Shown here in pieces: positions 13,165-20,891 of a DNA stretch of 20,891 bases (position 1 is the first letter of the stretch; every line of letters starts with the position of its first letter). A program made the translations under genes and the position numbers. Below the pieces are notes generated by a model. It had not been told where the DNA came from. It did no database searches and was given only the letters and a program-made list of their open reading frames with translations. Origin of the DNA: Bacteroidales bacterium (GTDB taxonomy: Bacteria > Bacteroidota > Bacteroidia > Bacteroidales > UBA932); the NCBI GenBank assembly GCA_017461285.1, contig JAFTYS010000087.1:1-20891 (forward strand), given 5' to 3'.

Positions 13165-15759
13165 TTAAAGTTCATCAGCCTCCAGCCCGACATACACGTC
13201 ACAGTTCTCGACCGGAGCGGAAGAAGCCGACCTGGTAGCAAGCCCCATAGAACTTACGCTTACTCCGCCTGTATCCGCCTGACCATCGAACTTCATGAAG
13301 AAGCGAAGAGGAGCAAAGCAGTCCACTTTTCTTGGTAGACTCCATGGTTCTGTGTAGTAAAATTGATCTTCAGGAGGAAGGTTCTCAGTCGATGCTTGAA
13401 ACACCAAATAAAAAGGCAGACAGAACATATATACATGTTGATTATCTGTCTTATTCTCATCTTCAATGTGAAATGCTCCGGCACTACCTAGATTTACTCG
13501 ACCAGTTTCGGTATAATAGCCCTCTGCCTGCAAATCAAGTCCACAGATATTTGCCGAATAACTGTTAAATCCTGTATCGGTAAATTTTCCAGCTCTAAGA
13601 GCCTCATACTCTGTCTCAATAAATTGTTGATTATTAGTAAACCTCGTACGACTCTGACGTGTGATGATCTTTTTACCGGCAGACCATCCAAGATATGTCA
13701 TGAGACTCATTACAGCAGCTTTAGTTGGCATATAATACTTAGAAGACGTAAAGGTCGATGTTGGCAACATGCCGGAACCATCTAGCGCTTTTGCGTTATA
13801 CATAGGAGAAATCAGGTAGTCTTCTCTTTCATCCGCATCGTATTGATTATAAGGATCATAATACGTATATGTCACGCCATCAACTACTTCGGTATTACTA
13901 AGTTTAGAAGCCACATATATATATCCTGCACCTCCCTCCGAAAGATTGTTTGGAAGATTCAGACCTGGGTTTAAGGAATCCGCACTATTATAATTTGAGA
14001 GTGGAGTTCCATCAATCTGTGTAGCAGCCCTCAACGACCTGGACATCCAGAATTGATTATAGCCGATCTTGACGAGAGGATACATTCGTTCCTCAACAGT
14101 ACGACTTTTGCTGATTCTTCTGTCAATAAGGTAATGAGGAGACAGCAATGCAATCTTGTGAGGCGGATTTTCTGTAATTGGATGATAGCAAAGAAATGGA
14201 ACTCCGTTATCATCAATAGCCACATGGCCTTGTTTTACTTCCTCATTTGTAACCACGTTCTCCGCCTCAGGATCCGGTTCAGACTCAGTATAAGGCAATG
14301 AGAACCATGAGATTACATTTTGGCTTCCATCCCATTGGATAACGCCGCCATGCATATAATGATCCGTATAGGTTTCGGTCTGGACACCATACTTATATCC
14401 TTCTTTATCAGTAGTCCATGTCCAATCATGACCATGTGAAGGAGTGAACAATCCACCTACTGTATCATAATAATTCAGATGTGGCAAAGGCCAATACGCA
14501 AATTCTAACGTAGCCGAACCACCACGCAACTTCACATCATTAATAAACCTAAGCACATACCCGGTATTGAGATCAGGAACTCCTGTAGTCATATTATTCT
14601 TATAAAGCACCCAGGCCTGAGAAGAAATGTACTTTGTTGGTTCCACACCGCCAGTATATGGTACTCCTGTCTCAACGTCTTTATTCTGATAGGTATTTCC
14701 CGGTTGAAAATGAAGATATTCCTTGCACAGCAGTCCCACCGGTTCCATTGTTTCTGGATCTAGGACATCATACACCCATGTTTCATCATCATCTACTTCA
14801 TCCGGCGCAACAACCTCCCTCTCCTTCACCAGCGTCATACGGTAAGTCTTTCCCGGCTCGAAAGACAGACCTTTTGATAGCCTGTAGGTGACCTTGTTAC
14901 CTTCGGGGTTTTCAAGGTTGAGGACCTTAGAACCAGATGAAATAGTATGATTTGCAGGGACAGCTGCGCGGAACATAAAATTACCGGAAGTGGCGTAGCC
15001 GAATTCCCACATCGTAATACTCTTTCTTGAATCTTCTGCCAGTTCATATGAACCTTCCACACCCATATCTGCAGTCATCGTCGCCAGATCCGGCTTAACA
15101 AGATCAAGCTTTGAGACTGTGGTCGGGATGTTCAGAAGCGTAGGGACCGTTCCTTCCTTGATCAAGCCGCTTTCCACCTCGACAATGATCTGAGCCATAG
15201 CGTGGTCCATCTCCACATATACACTTTGCTTAGCCGCATCCGGAATACAGATGTCCCATAACAGATCGGATGCTTCATACCTGTCGCGGTCATTCTGATC
15301 GGTATTGACGCTATGGACATACTCTTCCAGCTGATCCAGCGATGTTATTTCCGGATCATAAGGATAATAGAACAGATACTTGGATTTGGACTTATTCAGG
15401 TCATCGCTATCTGTCACCGGAGAAAGAAAGCGACGGTCTTCGCCTGTCGTGATATTTGTATGGACAGACACACGATAACAGGAATTCGGCTTAAAGCCTT
15501 CGCCTTCTGCGGCTGTCAGATCATCATTCAATGCGAAACATCCGACCAGGTCCTCCTTTTCAAAATCCGCATGAAGACCGTCACCCGCATATGTCACACG
15601 GGTAAGCGGCGCAGGGTCCGCAAGGATGAAGAACACAGAATCCGGCAGTTCTGTCTCCACCTCCGGCACTTCCGGCTCAAAAGCCTCCTCCATTGCGCAA
15701 GAAGTGAAAAGCACTACAGAAAAGAGCAAAATAAAACAAGAATATATTATTCTATTCAT
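13165..15759 (-). CDS. Fimbrillin-like surface lipoprotein with FISUMP-like C-terminus (paralogue 1)
   Basis: This 864-residue protein has a lipoprotein signal peptide ending LFTSC, followed by AMEEAFEPE, an acidic stretch suited to surface display. The N-terminal fimbrillin-like module shows LTRVTY, DFEKEDLVGCFAL, YLFYYPYD, SDLLWDI and EMDHAMAQIIVEVE. As in its downstream paralogue, DETWVYDVLDPET starts at about residue 323, VKIGYNQFWMSR at about 561 and NICGLDLQAEGYY at about 736. The motif spacing is thus nearly the same in both, indicating a tandem duplication. Between them (about 430-520) lies a variable segment with PSHGHDW and MHGGVIQWDGS, also present in the paralogue. It starts 9 bases after the stop of the TIG-repeat gene, so it is co-transcribed. 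Probable function: accessory or tip subunit of a type V-like pilus; inference from module and operon. Confidence 0.75.
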   Translation of the reverse strand: MNRIIYSCFILLFSVVLFTSCAMEEAFEPEVPEVETELPDSVFFILADPAPLTRVTYAGDGLHADFEKEDLVGCFALNDDLTAAEGEGFKPNSCYRVSVHTNITTGEDRRFLSPVTDSDDLNKSKSKYLFYYPYDPEITSLDQLEEYVHSVNTDQNDRDRYEASDLLWDICIPDAAKQSVYVEMDHAMAQIIVEVESGLIKEGTVPTLLNIPTTVSKLDLVKPDLATMTADMGVEGSYELAEDSRKSITMWEFGYATSGNFMFRAAVPANHTISSGSKVLNLENPEGNKVTYRLSKGLSFEPGKTYRMTLVKEREVVAPDEVDDDETWVYDVLDPETMEPVGLLCKEYLHFQPGNTYQNKDVETGVPYTGGVEPTKYISSQAWVLYKNNMTTGVPDLNTGYVLRFINDVKLRGGSATLEFAYWPLPHLNYYDTVGGLFTPSHGHDWTWTTDKEGYKYGVQTETYTDHYMHGGVIQWDGSQNVISWFSLPYTESEPDPEAENVVTNEEVKQGHVAIDDNGVPFLCYHPITENPPHKIALLSPHYLIDRRISKSRTVEERMYPLVKIGYNQFWMSRSLRAATQIDGTPLSNYNSADSLNPGLNLPNNLSEGGAGYIYVASKLSNTEVVDGVTYTYYDPYNQYDADEREDYLISPMYNAKALDGSGMLPTSTFTSSKYYMPTKAAVMSLMTYLGWSAGKKIITRQSRTRFTNNQQFIETEYEALRAGKFTDTGFNSYSANICGLDLQAEGYYTETGRVNLGSAGAFHIEDENKTDNQHVYMFCLPFYLVFQASTENLPPEDQFYYTEPWSLPRKVDCFAPLRFFMKFDGQADTGGVSVSSMGLATRSASSAPVENCDVYVGLEADEL

Positions 15760-15768
15760 ACATGTATT

Positions 15769-18700
15769 CTATTTAATAATTATGCGATTAAGCGTTATAG
15801 TTCCTCCCCAAACCGCTGTATCTACATATATATCCTCACTAATATCTTTGGTTATGGTAAATATAACCGTACGTTCAGTTTCCGAACCAACCCATGGGAA
15901 TTGATATCCTGCTAATACTTCTTGCTGATTACTCTTATATTTCAAAGACACATAGCCATTAGATGATGGAGATTGAGTACATTCCAATATAATCAAACTT
16001 CCTGATTGAATCGTTGACGATTGTGAGGCCACTATATCAATGTCTTCATTCATCATATTTGCTGTTCCACTCCATATCACCTTCGCACAATTGAAAGTAT
16101 ATTCAACACTTCCCTTATCGCCAGAGATAAGTGTAAGAGTCGTGTTATTTCCAGCATCCGCCGGAATCGCAATACTGAGCTTAGATTCAGACAGAGTATG
16201 GGATACGTCTGCGCCATTGACCTGAACTCCAGTAAGCGCTGATCCGTTAGCGACATTGACCTCAATCGTACTTCCCGAGTAGATTTCCATCGCATTAAGG
16301 TCGTCCGTAATATAGCACCAAGGATAATCAATCGTCAATTCCTGACACGCGACGCTTGTTCCGTTGGCAAGGTTCAGATAGATCTGACCTGTCTTTGCCT
16401 CAGCAGGAACTAGCACTGTTATAGATAACTCAGTGCGTGTACCCTCGTCTGGGACAACCGGTGTAGAGCATCCTGCGAATGTCACACCAGTCACTAGATC
16501 CATATCAGAACCGTTGATTGTCAATTGCTCACCAACAAATGCCTTTTCCGCAGGATTATATGAAATCCAGACTGGCTTAACCAAAGTATACAAAACATCT
16601 ATAGTCTTGCCATACTTCGTCACAAGTGAGATGCTACCTTCAATTGCTGTATCCGGCACCTTCACACTAATTTCTGTTCCACTGATTACAGGCTCCTCCG
16701 CAGGAGTTACATTGTTATGGAACTTGACACTTGAAACAAGATCCATATCTGTACCTGTTATTGTCACGGTCGTTCCCGCCTTTATCGGAGACGGAAGGCT
16801 CACACCCGTAGGGAATGCCATCTCATATCTTCCTGCCTGCACCTTGTATCCGTACTGGTTGACAAGATATATCGTTCCGTCACTCGTAACACCTGAAGGC
16901 AACTCGAACGACAAACCATCTGCTAAGTCTGCATCTGTAACTTCCACAGTATGGGTCGCGCCACCATCGACAACAATCTTGACAGACTTGGCAAACTCAA
17001 GATTATTACCAGTAACGGTAATTGTTCCATTCTCCCTCACCTCATGGACTCCGTTACTGTCATTATCTCCCTTGAGGGTACTTACCGAACATTCGTTTAT
17101 CTTATTAACAGTCAACTGAATACCCACGCTTGTTCCGTTGGCAAGATTCAGATTCAACGTACCGGTAGAAGCATTGTCCGGCACAGTTACAGAAATCTCT
17201 CCCTCCGCATATTCGAAAGATACAGATCCGACATTGTTCATATAAATCGATGTCACCAAATCAAGATCGGTTCCTTCTATAGTCAGAGGCTCTCGTGGTT
17301 CAACCGTGATATCACTTCCAGAAGTAACCACCGGCTTGACAAGAACATATACACCAATAGTCACCACGTCTCCTGACTTCGATACATATGAAGCGGTTCC
17401 ATCTTTTGCCGTTGCAGGCATTTCAAACGTAAGGGTCTTCTTATCATCAGAAACAATGAATGTCGTAACTTCAGCATTCTCCAACTTTATTGACTTGATA
17501 AGATGGAGGTTTTCACCGATCAGCGTCACTATATCACCAGCCTTGAATAAAGGCTTGTCATCAACTTTCTCACGGGTTCCTGTCATTGAAGTCACGCTTG
17601 GCTGAGCAAATGTCAGCACCGGACAGGTCACGGTCGTTCCGTTGAGCAATGTAAGAGTAAGAGCGCCGGTCTTGCCATCATCCGGAACCCTAACAGTCAG
17701 TGAGGCCTCGCTCTTGACAGATGGTTCAACAGGAGTTGAAGATCCGACAAAAGTAACTGTCTTGACGAGATCAAGGTCTGTTCCGGTAATTACAAGATCA
17801 TCACCAGCCTCGACGACTGAAGGATTGTAATAGTTTTCTGCTGCAACAATCGGAACTGTAAGAGTATAGTTACCGGCAAGAATCTCTGCACCCGACCTTG
17901 CAATCACATATACTGATCCGTCAAGCGCTTCATCAGGCATAATGAATGTCAAGGCAGACGCATTAACCTTGGCAAATTCCACATCCATTACGGTTTCTCC
18001 CCACTTGATTCTCACACCGGTAGCAAGATCAAGGTTGCTTCCGCTGATTGTTATTGTCGCCTTAGCCTTGAACTTGCCCTCAGAAGCTGAAATGTCTGTT
18101 ACCTCTGGTACAGCAACTATAATCTCACCAAGACCATCGCATGGCACCATAGTGCCATTCGCAAGCATGAATGCGATTGTTCCGGTCACAGCCATATCAG
18201 GTACAGTCACCGTAAGCGACGTTCCTTCAGAATTAACTTCCACATCAGCAGCCACATCTCCGCCGAATACAACTCTGGTCACAAGATCAAGGTCAGTACC
18301 CGTAATCGTAAGGGTCGTCTCACCAGGTTTTACGGAATTACTGCTGACAGCTATAGCAACAGGTTTGACAAGAACATAAGTACCTGCAGAAACAGCGATA
18401 CCGCTGGATGTCACCAGATATACATCACCATCCTTTGCCGTCGGAGGAACAGTGATTGTAATTTGGCTATGATCATCTGCAACTTCATAGAATGCATCAT
18501 CCAGTTTATATACGCCCTCAAGCCTCAATGATGCAGCGTAGTCAAGATTCTGTCCGGTCACGACAAGCGTCTCACCAGCCTTGACAAGGATACCTTCTGT
18601 TTCATCCCTGTCAGTCGTTGAAGACAACGACAGATTCTCCGGCATCGTCTGGTCTTCAATAAGATCCGATGCTCCGCCGTTATTCCAGTCGTTGATGATG

Positions 18701-19770
18701 ATGTAGCCGTGGCCGGCTTTTGCTATATGAAGGATGTAGAGTTTCCCTTCTTCCAGAACAGAAAGCTTTTCTTCAAGAGGGAGTGTGAATTCGGTTAGTT
18801 CAGCAATCTCACCGCCTTTCAGAGTCGCATTCAGATTCCATTCGCTTATAGTCTGAGCAGGGAGCATCATGCGATAGACCCTTTCCTTACCTGTCGTATT
18901 GATAAGTCCTGGAGTAATCGTGCCATCATATAAAGCGTTGGCATTATCAGTATATTTTGTCTGGTCTCCAGTCGAAAGGTCGAGCTTCACTCCCCTCACA
19001 ATACTAGGACTCGACACCGAAACATTCTCAATCGAATACCCATCCGCTATATCGCAATGTATCTCAATCGTTGCCGTCTTCTTTTTAAAGGTAAGATCGA
19101 CAGGATGAGTAGCATTTTCCTTGTTAATGGGATTACCATTATCTGCAGTATATCCTACCCACAGGTGGTCGCTGTGGTTAAGTTTGAGCTTTGTCTGATC
19201 TTTACCGTCATCAGGGGTTGTGTCGGTATAGTCCGTATTGACAAACATCGGATATGAAGTCCAGTTTCCGTCAGTCAATTTATCAGCGAGATATGTAGTA
19301 TTTCCCCACTCAATCTTATTCGGATACGTCTCATCCAAAGTCTCCACATAAGGATAATAGAAGAAGAAGGCATAATTGTAATCTCCTAGCAGCTGGACAT
19401 AGCCTTCGTCAGACATCTGCCGACTCTTTTCCTCATTTTCCGGATCTTTCCATTTCTGTATATGACCGGCAGCATCTGCATCCAGCATCAGCACTCCGTC
19501 CTCATATTTCCACTTCGTATTTGTCTGGAACGTATACGAGCCTCCATTATTGGAAGCAATCACGCAACCGACGACATCATCATTTTCAAAAGACGTACTT
19601 AAATCATTGTAAGTGAGCTTTGTATCGGGAGCAAGCACTCGGAACTGAAGAGCTTCTGTTTCGAAGTCATCTGTATCATAGTCATCGTCGAATATGCATG
19701 ACACCGAAGACAGCATCACGCATACAAACGCCAAGAAAGCATATATGTATTTCCTAATATTCAAATCCAT
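15769..19770 (-). CDS. Large fimbrillin-like surface lipoprotein with IPT/TIG repeat array
   Basis: This 1333-residue protein starts at ATG 19770, which has GGGAGGA five bases upstream; a TTG six codons earlier is less likely. The signal peptide ends LSSVSC, followed by IFDDDYDTDD, a strongly acidic surface-export-type start. The N-terminal module (about 25-350) matches the two downstream proteins: DTKLTY, SFENDDVVGC, FFFYYPY, SDHLWVGY. About nine immunoglobulin-like IPT/TIG repeats of 80-90 residues follow (about 377-1147), each with a GxxL core such as VTITGTDLDLV, and then a C-terminal beta-rich domain (about 1150-1333) of unknown type. The gene overlaps the upstream fimbrillin gene by 17 bases, implying translational coupling. 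A rod-like stalk that projects a binding domain from the surface is the most likely architecture. Confidence 0.8.
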   Translation of the reverse strand: MDLNIRKYIYAFLAFVCVMLSSVSCIFDDDYDTDDFETEALQFRVLAPDTKLTYNDLSTSFENDDVVGCVIASNNGGSYTFQTNTKWKYEDGVLMLDADAAGHIQKWKDPENEEKSRQMSDEGYVQLLGDYNYAFFFYYPYVETLDETYPNKIEWGNTTYLADKLTDGNWTSYPMFVNTDYTDTTPDDGKDQTKLKLNHSDHLWVGYTADNGNPINKENATHPVDLTFKKKTATIEIHCDIADGYSIENVSVSSPSIVRGVKLDLSTGDQTKYTDNANALYDGTITPGLINTTGKERVYRMMLPAQTISEWNLNATLKGGEIAELTEFTLPLEEKLSVLEEGKLYILHIAKAGHGYIIINDWNNGGASDLIEDQTMPENLSLSSTTDRDETEGILVKAGETLVVTGQNLDYAASLRLEGVYKLDDAFYEVADDHSQITITVPPTAKDGDVYLVTSSGIAVSAGTYVLVKPVAIAVSSNSVKPGETTLTITGTDLDLVTRVVFGGDVAADVEVNSEGTSLTVTVPDMAVTGTIAFMLANGTMVPCDGLGEIIVAVPEVTDISASEGKFKAKATITISGSNLDLATGVRIKWGETVMDVEFAKVNASALTFIMPDEALDGSVYVIARSGAEILAGNYTLTVPIVAAENYYNPSVVEAGDDLVITGTDLDLVKTVTFVGSSTPVEPSVKSEASLTVRVPDDGKTGALTLTLLNGTTVTCPVLTFAQPSVTSMTGTREKVDDKPLFKAGDIVTLIGENLHLIKSIKLENAEVTTFIVSDDKKTLTFEMPATAKDGTASYVSKSGDVVTIGVYVLVKPVVTSGSDITVEPREPLTIEGTDLDLVTSIYMNNVGSVSFEYAEGEISVTVPDNASTGTLNLNLANGTSVGIQLTVNKINECSVSTLKGDNDSNGVHEVRENGTITVTGNNLEFAKSVKIVVDGGATHTVEVTDADLADGLSFELPSGVTSDGTIYLVNQYGYKVQAGRYEMAFPTGVSLPSPIKAGTTVTITGTDMDLVSSVKFHNNVTPAEEPVISGTEISVKVPDTAIEGSISLVTKYGKTIDVLYTLVKPVWISYNPAEKAFVGEQLTINGSDMDLVTGVTFAGCSTPVVPDEGTRTELSITVLVPAEAKTGQIYLNLANGTSVACQELTIDYPWCYITDDLNAMEIYSGSTIEVNVANGSALTGVQVNGADVSHTLSESKLSIAIPADAGNNTTLTLISGDKGSVEYTFNCAKVIWSGTANMMNEDIDIVASQSSTIQSGSLIILECTQSPSSNGYVSLKYKSNQQEVLAGYQFPWVGSETERTVIFTITKDISEDIYVDTAVWGGTITLNRIIIK
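16330..18640 (-). repeat. Array of about nine IPT/TIG-like repeats within the coding region
   Basis: Repeat cores recur every 245-265 bases. Read in protein order they are GQNLDYAASL, GTDLDLVTRV, GSNLDLATGV, GTDLDLVKTV, GENLHLIKSI, GTDLDLVTSI, GNNLEFAKSV, GTDMDLVSSV and GSDMDLVTGV. The first seven alternate between GxNL and GTDLDLV types. The GxNL repeats (odd) tend to end with a YxLVKP-like strand, and the GTDLDLV repeats (even) with LANGT. Boundaries are approximate. Confidence 0.8.
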
Positions 19771-20891
19771 ATCTTCCTCCCAATTCAAGATCCTCGATAG
19801 TCACAAGGAACTTCAGGCCATCTTCCTTGAGGCTCTTTATCTCAAAAACATAATTATGGTTTCGGACTATATCATAATCTGAACTATCGACAGGTTTTCC
19901 ACTGCCATTGTATACCTTGAACTCGATCACCGATTCAGGTAGCAGAGTCTTCAGCACGCCATTTTCATTCTGCTTCAGAGCAAGACTAATGGTAGCAGGA
20001 TCGGCCGAATCGACATTCTTATACTCCGGGACATACATCACAAGAGACTGAACACCCTGATCCTCCTGGCTTTCCACAATCTGGCTCGCAAGATGTGAGC
20101 TGCCGTTCACGTTGATGCTGCTTCCGAGCGAAAGAGCTTCAGTGTTGGGCAAATCCTCTGCACCGTCAGGAAGACAATATCCGCTCGCATTGAGATGGTT
20201 CATCGTCATGGATGTGAGGGTGTATCCCTGTGCCGTCAGCTCCTCACTCAGCTTCACCTCCACTTTTGCCATCGCGCGAAGGACATAGACAGTTCCAAGA
20301 TCAGTCGTTCCCGGATCGCCTGAGAGATTCAGACTGACAGACTTCACGCCCCACATCGGGATAAAATCCGTATCTTTACCGGCGCCGAACCTTGTGAAGG
20401 CCAATTCCTGAAGTTCGGAAACATCAGTCCCTCCGTTGATGACAGCCCTCTGACTTTCAGGGAAATTCGCAAAGACCATCATCTTCAGCTGCGGATTTGA
20501 ATTCACGAGATCCTCATCCAGAAGCATAGTTCCGGTAAACTTATACAGATTCCTGTCTTCATCAGTCGTTCCGACCTGGCTGTAAGCAAGGTTATTCACT
20601 TTACCTACAAATTCGCCTGTAGTATGGTAGAACACCACCTGCAGCGTACCCGGATCGATCTGATTGTCGTATTCGTCTCCGATAGTCTTCGGATCATATC
20701 CCACATTTCCGTCAGGGGTGTCCGGACTCCACGTCTCCGCCTTGGTGAAAGGATCGTCGGAGGAGCCGAGGGCGAGGACGAATGAGACCTTTACTTTCTG
20801 CTCGCCGTCGGGGCCGTACATATAATCATCATAGATGTGGCAGGCCGTCATCAGAAGGCTTGCCGCAGCTAGGATGATGTATGTCAGTAAA
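19754..20891 (-). CDS. FimA/Mfa-type fimbrillin lipoprotein, 5' end cut by the window edge
   Basis: The frame is open to the right edge. The first ATG in the window (20851) lies inside the signal peptide: upstream codons read LLTYIILAAASLLMTAC, a hydrophobic segment ending in a lipobox, so the true start is beyond the window. After the cysteine come HIYDDY (acidic), then a beta-rich fimbrillin domain. Near the C-terminus YDIVRNHNYVFEIKSL is the conserved RNhxY segment of the FimA/Mfa1/Mfa2 superfamily, followed by a final strand. TLQVVFYHTTGEFVGKV is also typical of the N-terminal fold. The protein could be a pilin or an anchor subunit; I cannot tell which from this part. It is the most upstream gene seen in the operon and overlaps the TIG-repeat gene by 17 bases. 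Confidence 0.78.
   Translation of the reverse strand, partial: LLTYIILAAASLLMTACHIYDDYMYGPDGEQKVKVSFVLALGSSDDPFTKAETWSPDTPDGNVGYDPKTIGDEYDNQIDPGTLQVVFYHTTGEFVGKVNNLAYSQVGTTDEDRNLYKFTGTMLLDEDLVNSNPQLKMMVFANFPESQRAVINGGTDVSELQELAFTRFGAGKDTDFIPMWGVKSVSLNLSGDPGTTDLGTVYVLRAMAKVEVKLSEELTAQGYTLTSMTMNHLNASGYCLPDGAEDLPNTEALSLGSSINVNGSSHLASQIVESQEDQGVQSLVMYVPEYKNVDSADPATISLALKQNENGVLKTLLPESVIEFKVYNGSGKPVDSSDYDIVRNHNYVFEIKSLKEDGLKFLVTIEDLELGGRYGFEY
19775..19781 (-). promoter_or_regulatory. Shine-Dalgarno sequence of the TIG-repeat gene
   Basis: GGGAGGA lies just upstream of the ATG at 19770 and inside the 3' end of the preceding gene. It decides the start against an in-frame TTG at 19788, and it is notable because most genes in this window lack a clear Shine-Dalgarno sequence. 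Confidence 0.7.

Noticed and set aside
19771..19788. Upstream TTG start for the TIG-repeat lipoprotein
   Set aside because: The ATG at 19770 has a GGGAGGA ribosome binding site at proper distance and gives a clean signal peptide; the TTG adds an acidic hexapeptide before it and has no such site.

Overview
The window looks like a chromosomal segment of a Bacteroidales bacterium; the genus is not resolvable from sequence alone. The clues are the ileS / DksA-like / lspA gene order, the Bacteroidetes-type LspA with a long insert between its catalytic motifs, TTTG-N19-TAnnTTTG promoter elements, few Shine-Dalgarno sequences, and a fimbrillin (type V pilus) lipoprotein operon.

Region 1 (1-6085) is housekeeping. 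A tRNA-Ser(TGA) has its own promoter and terminator on the minus strand. The minus-strand operon ileS - DksA/TraR-like - lspA converges on it. A short divergent promoter region (4703-4786) separates ileS from a plus-strand cvpA-like - tsaB pair. TsaB carries an in-frame insertion built from a 21-base tandem repeat that ends in the widespread VILSEAKDL/CHPERSEGS dispersed repeat.

Region 2 (6086-10411) is repeat-rich and holds two transposase-like genes. About 1.5 kb is noncoding DNA packed with imperfect palindromes: at least seven related hairpins, many at 71-72-base spacing, within a unit duplicated at 399 bases. Two perfect inverted repeats follow, then a single-domain HUH/Y1 transposase of the REP-associated (RAYT) type. 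Further hairpins of the same family lie after the transposase and again after the neighbouring Rpn/PD-(D/E)XK nuclease gene. I read this as a RAYT with its own REP/BIME family, with the Rpn gene embedded in the same repeat field. It is the most system-like part of the window.

Region 3 (10412-20891) is a minus-strand operon of four surface lipoproteins. In transcription order they are a FimA/Mfa-type fimbrillin (cut by the right edge), a 1333-residue protein with about nine IPT/TIG-like repeats, and two full-length paralogues of 864 and 873 residues with FISUMP-like C-termini. The last three share one N-terminal fimbrillin-like module joined to different C-terminal modules, as expected for accessory or tip subunits of a type V-like pilus. 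All four have lipoprotein signal peptides with acidic residues just after the lipidated cysteine, so they would depend on LspA, encoded in region 1, for maturation.
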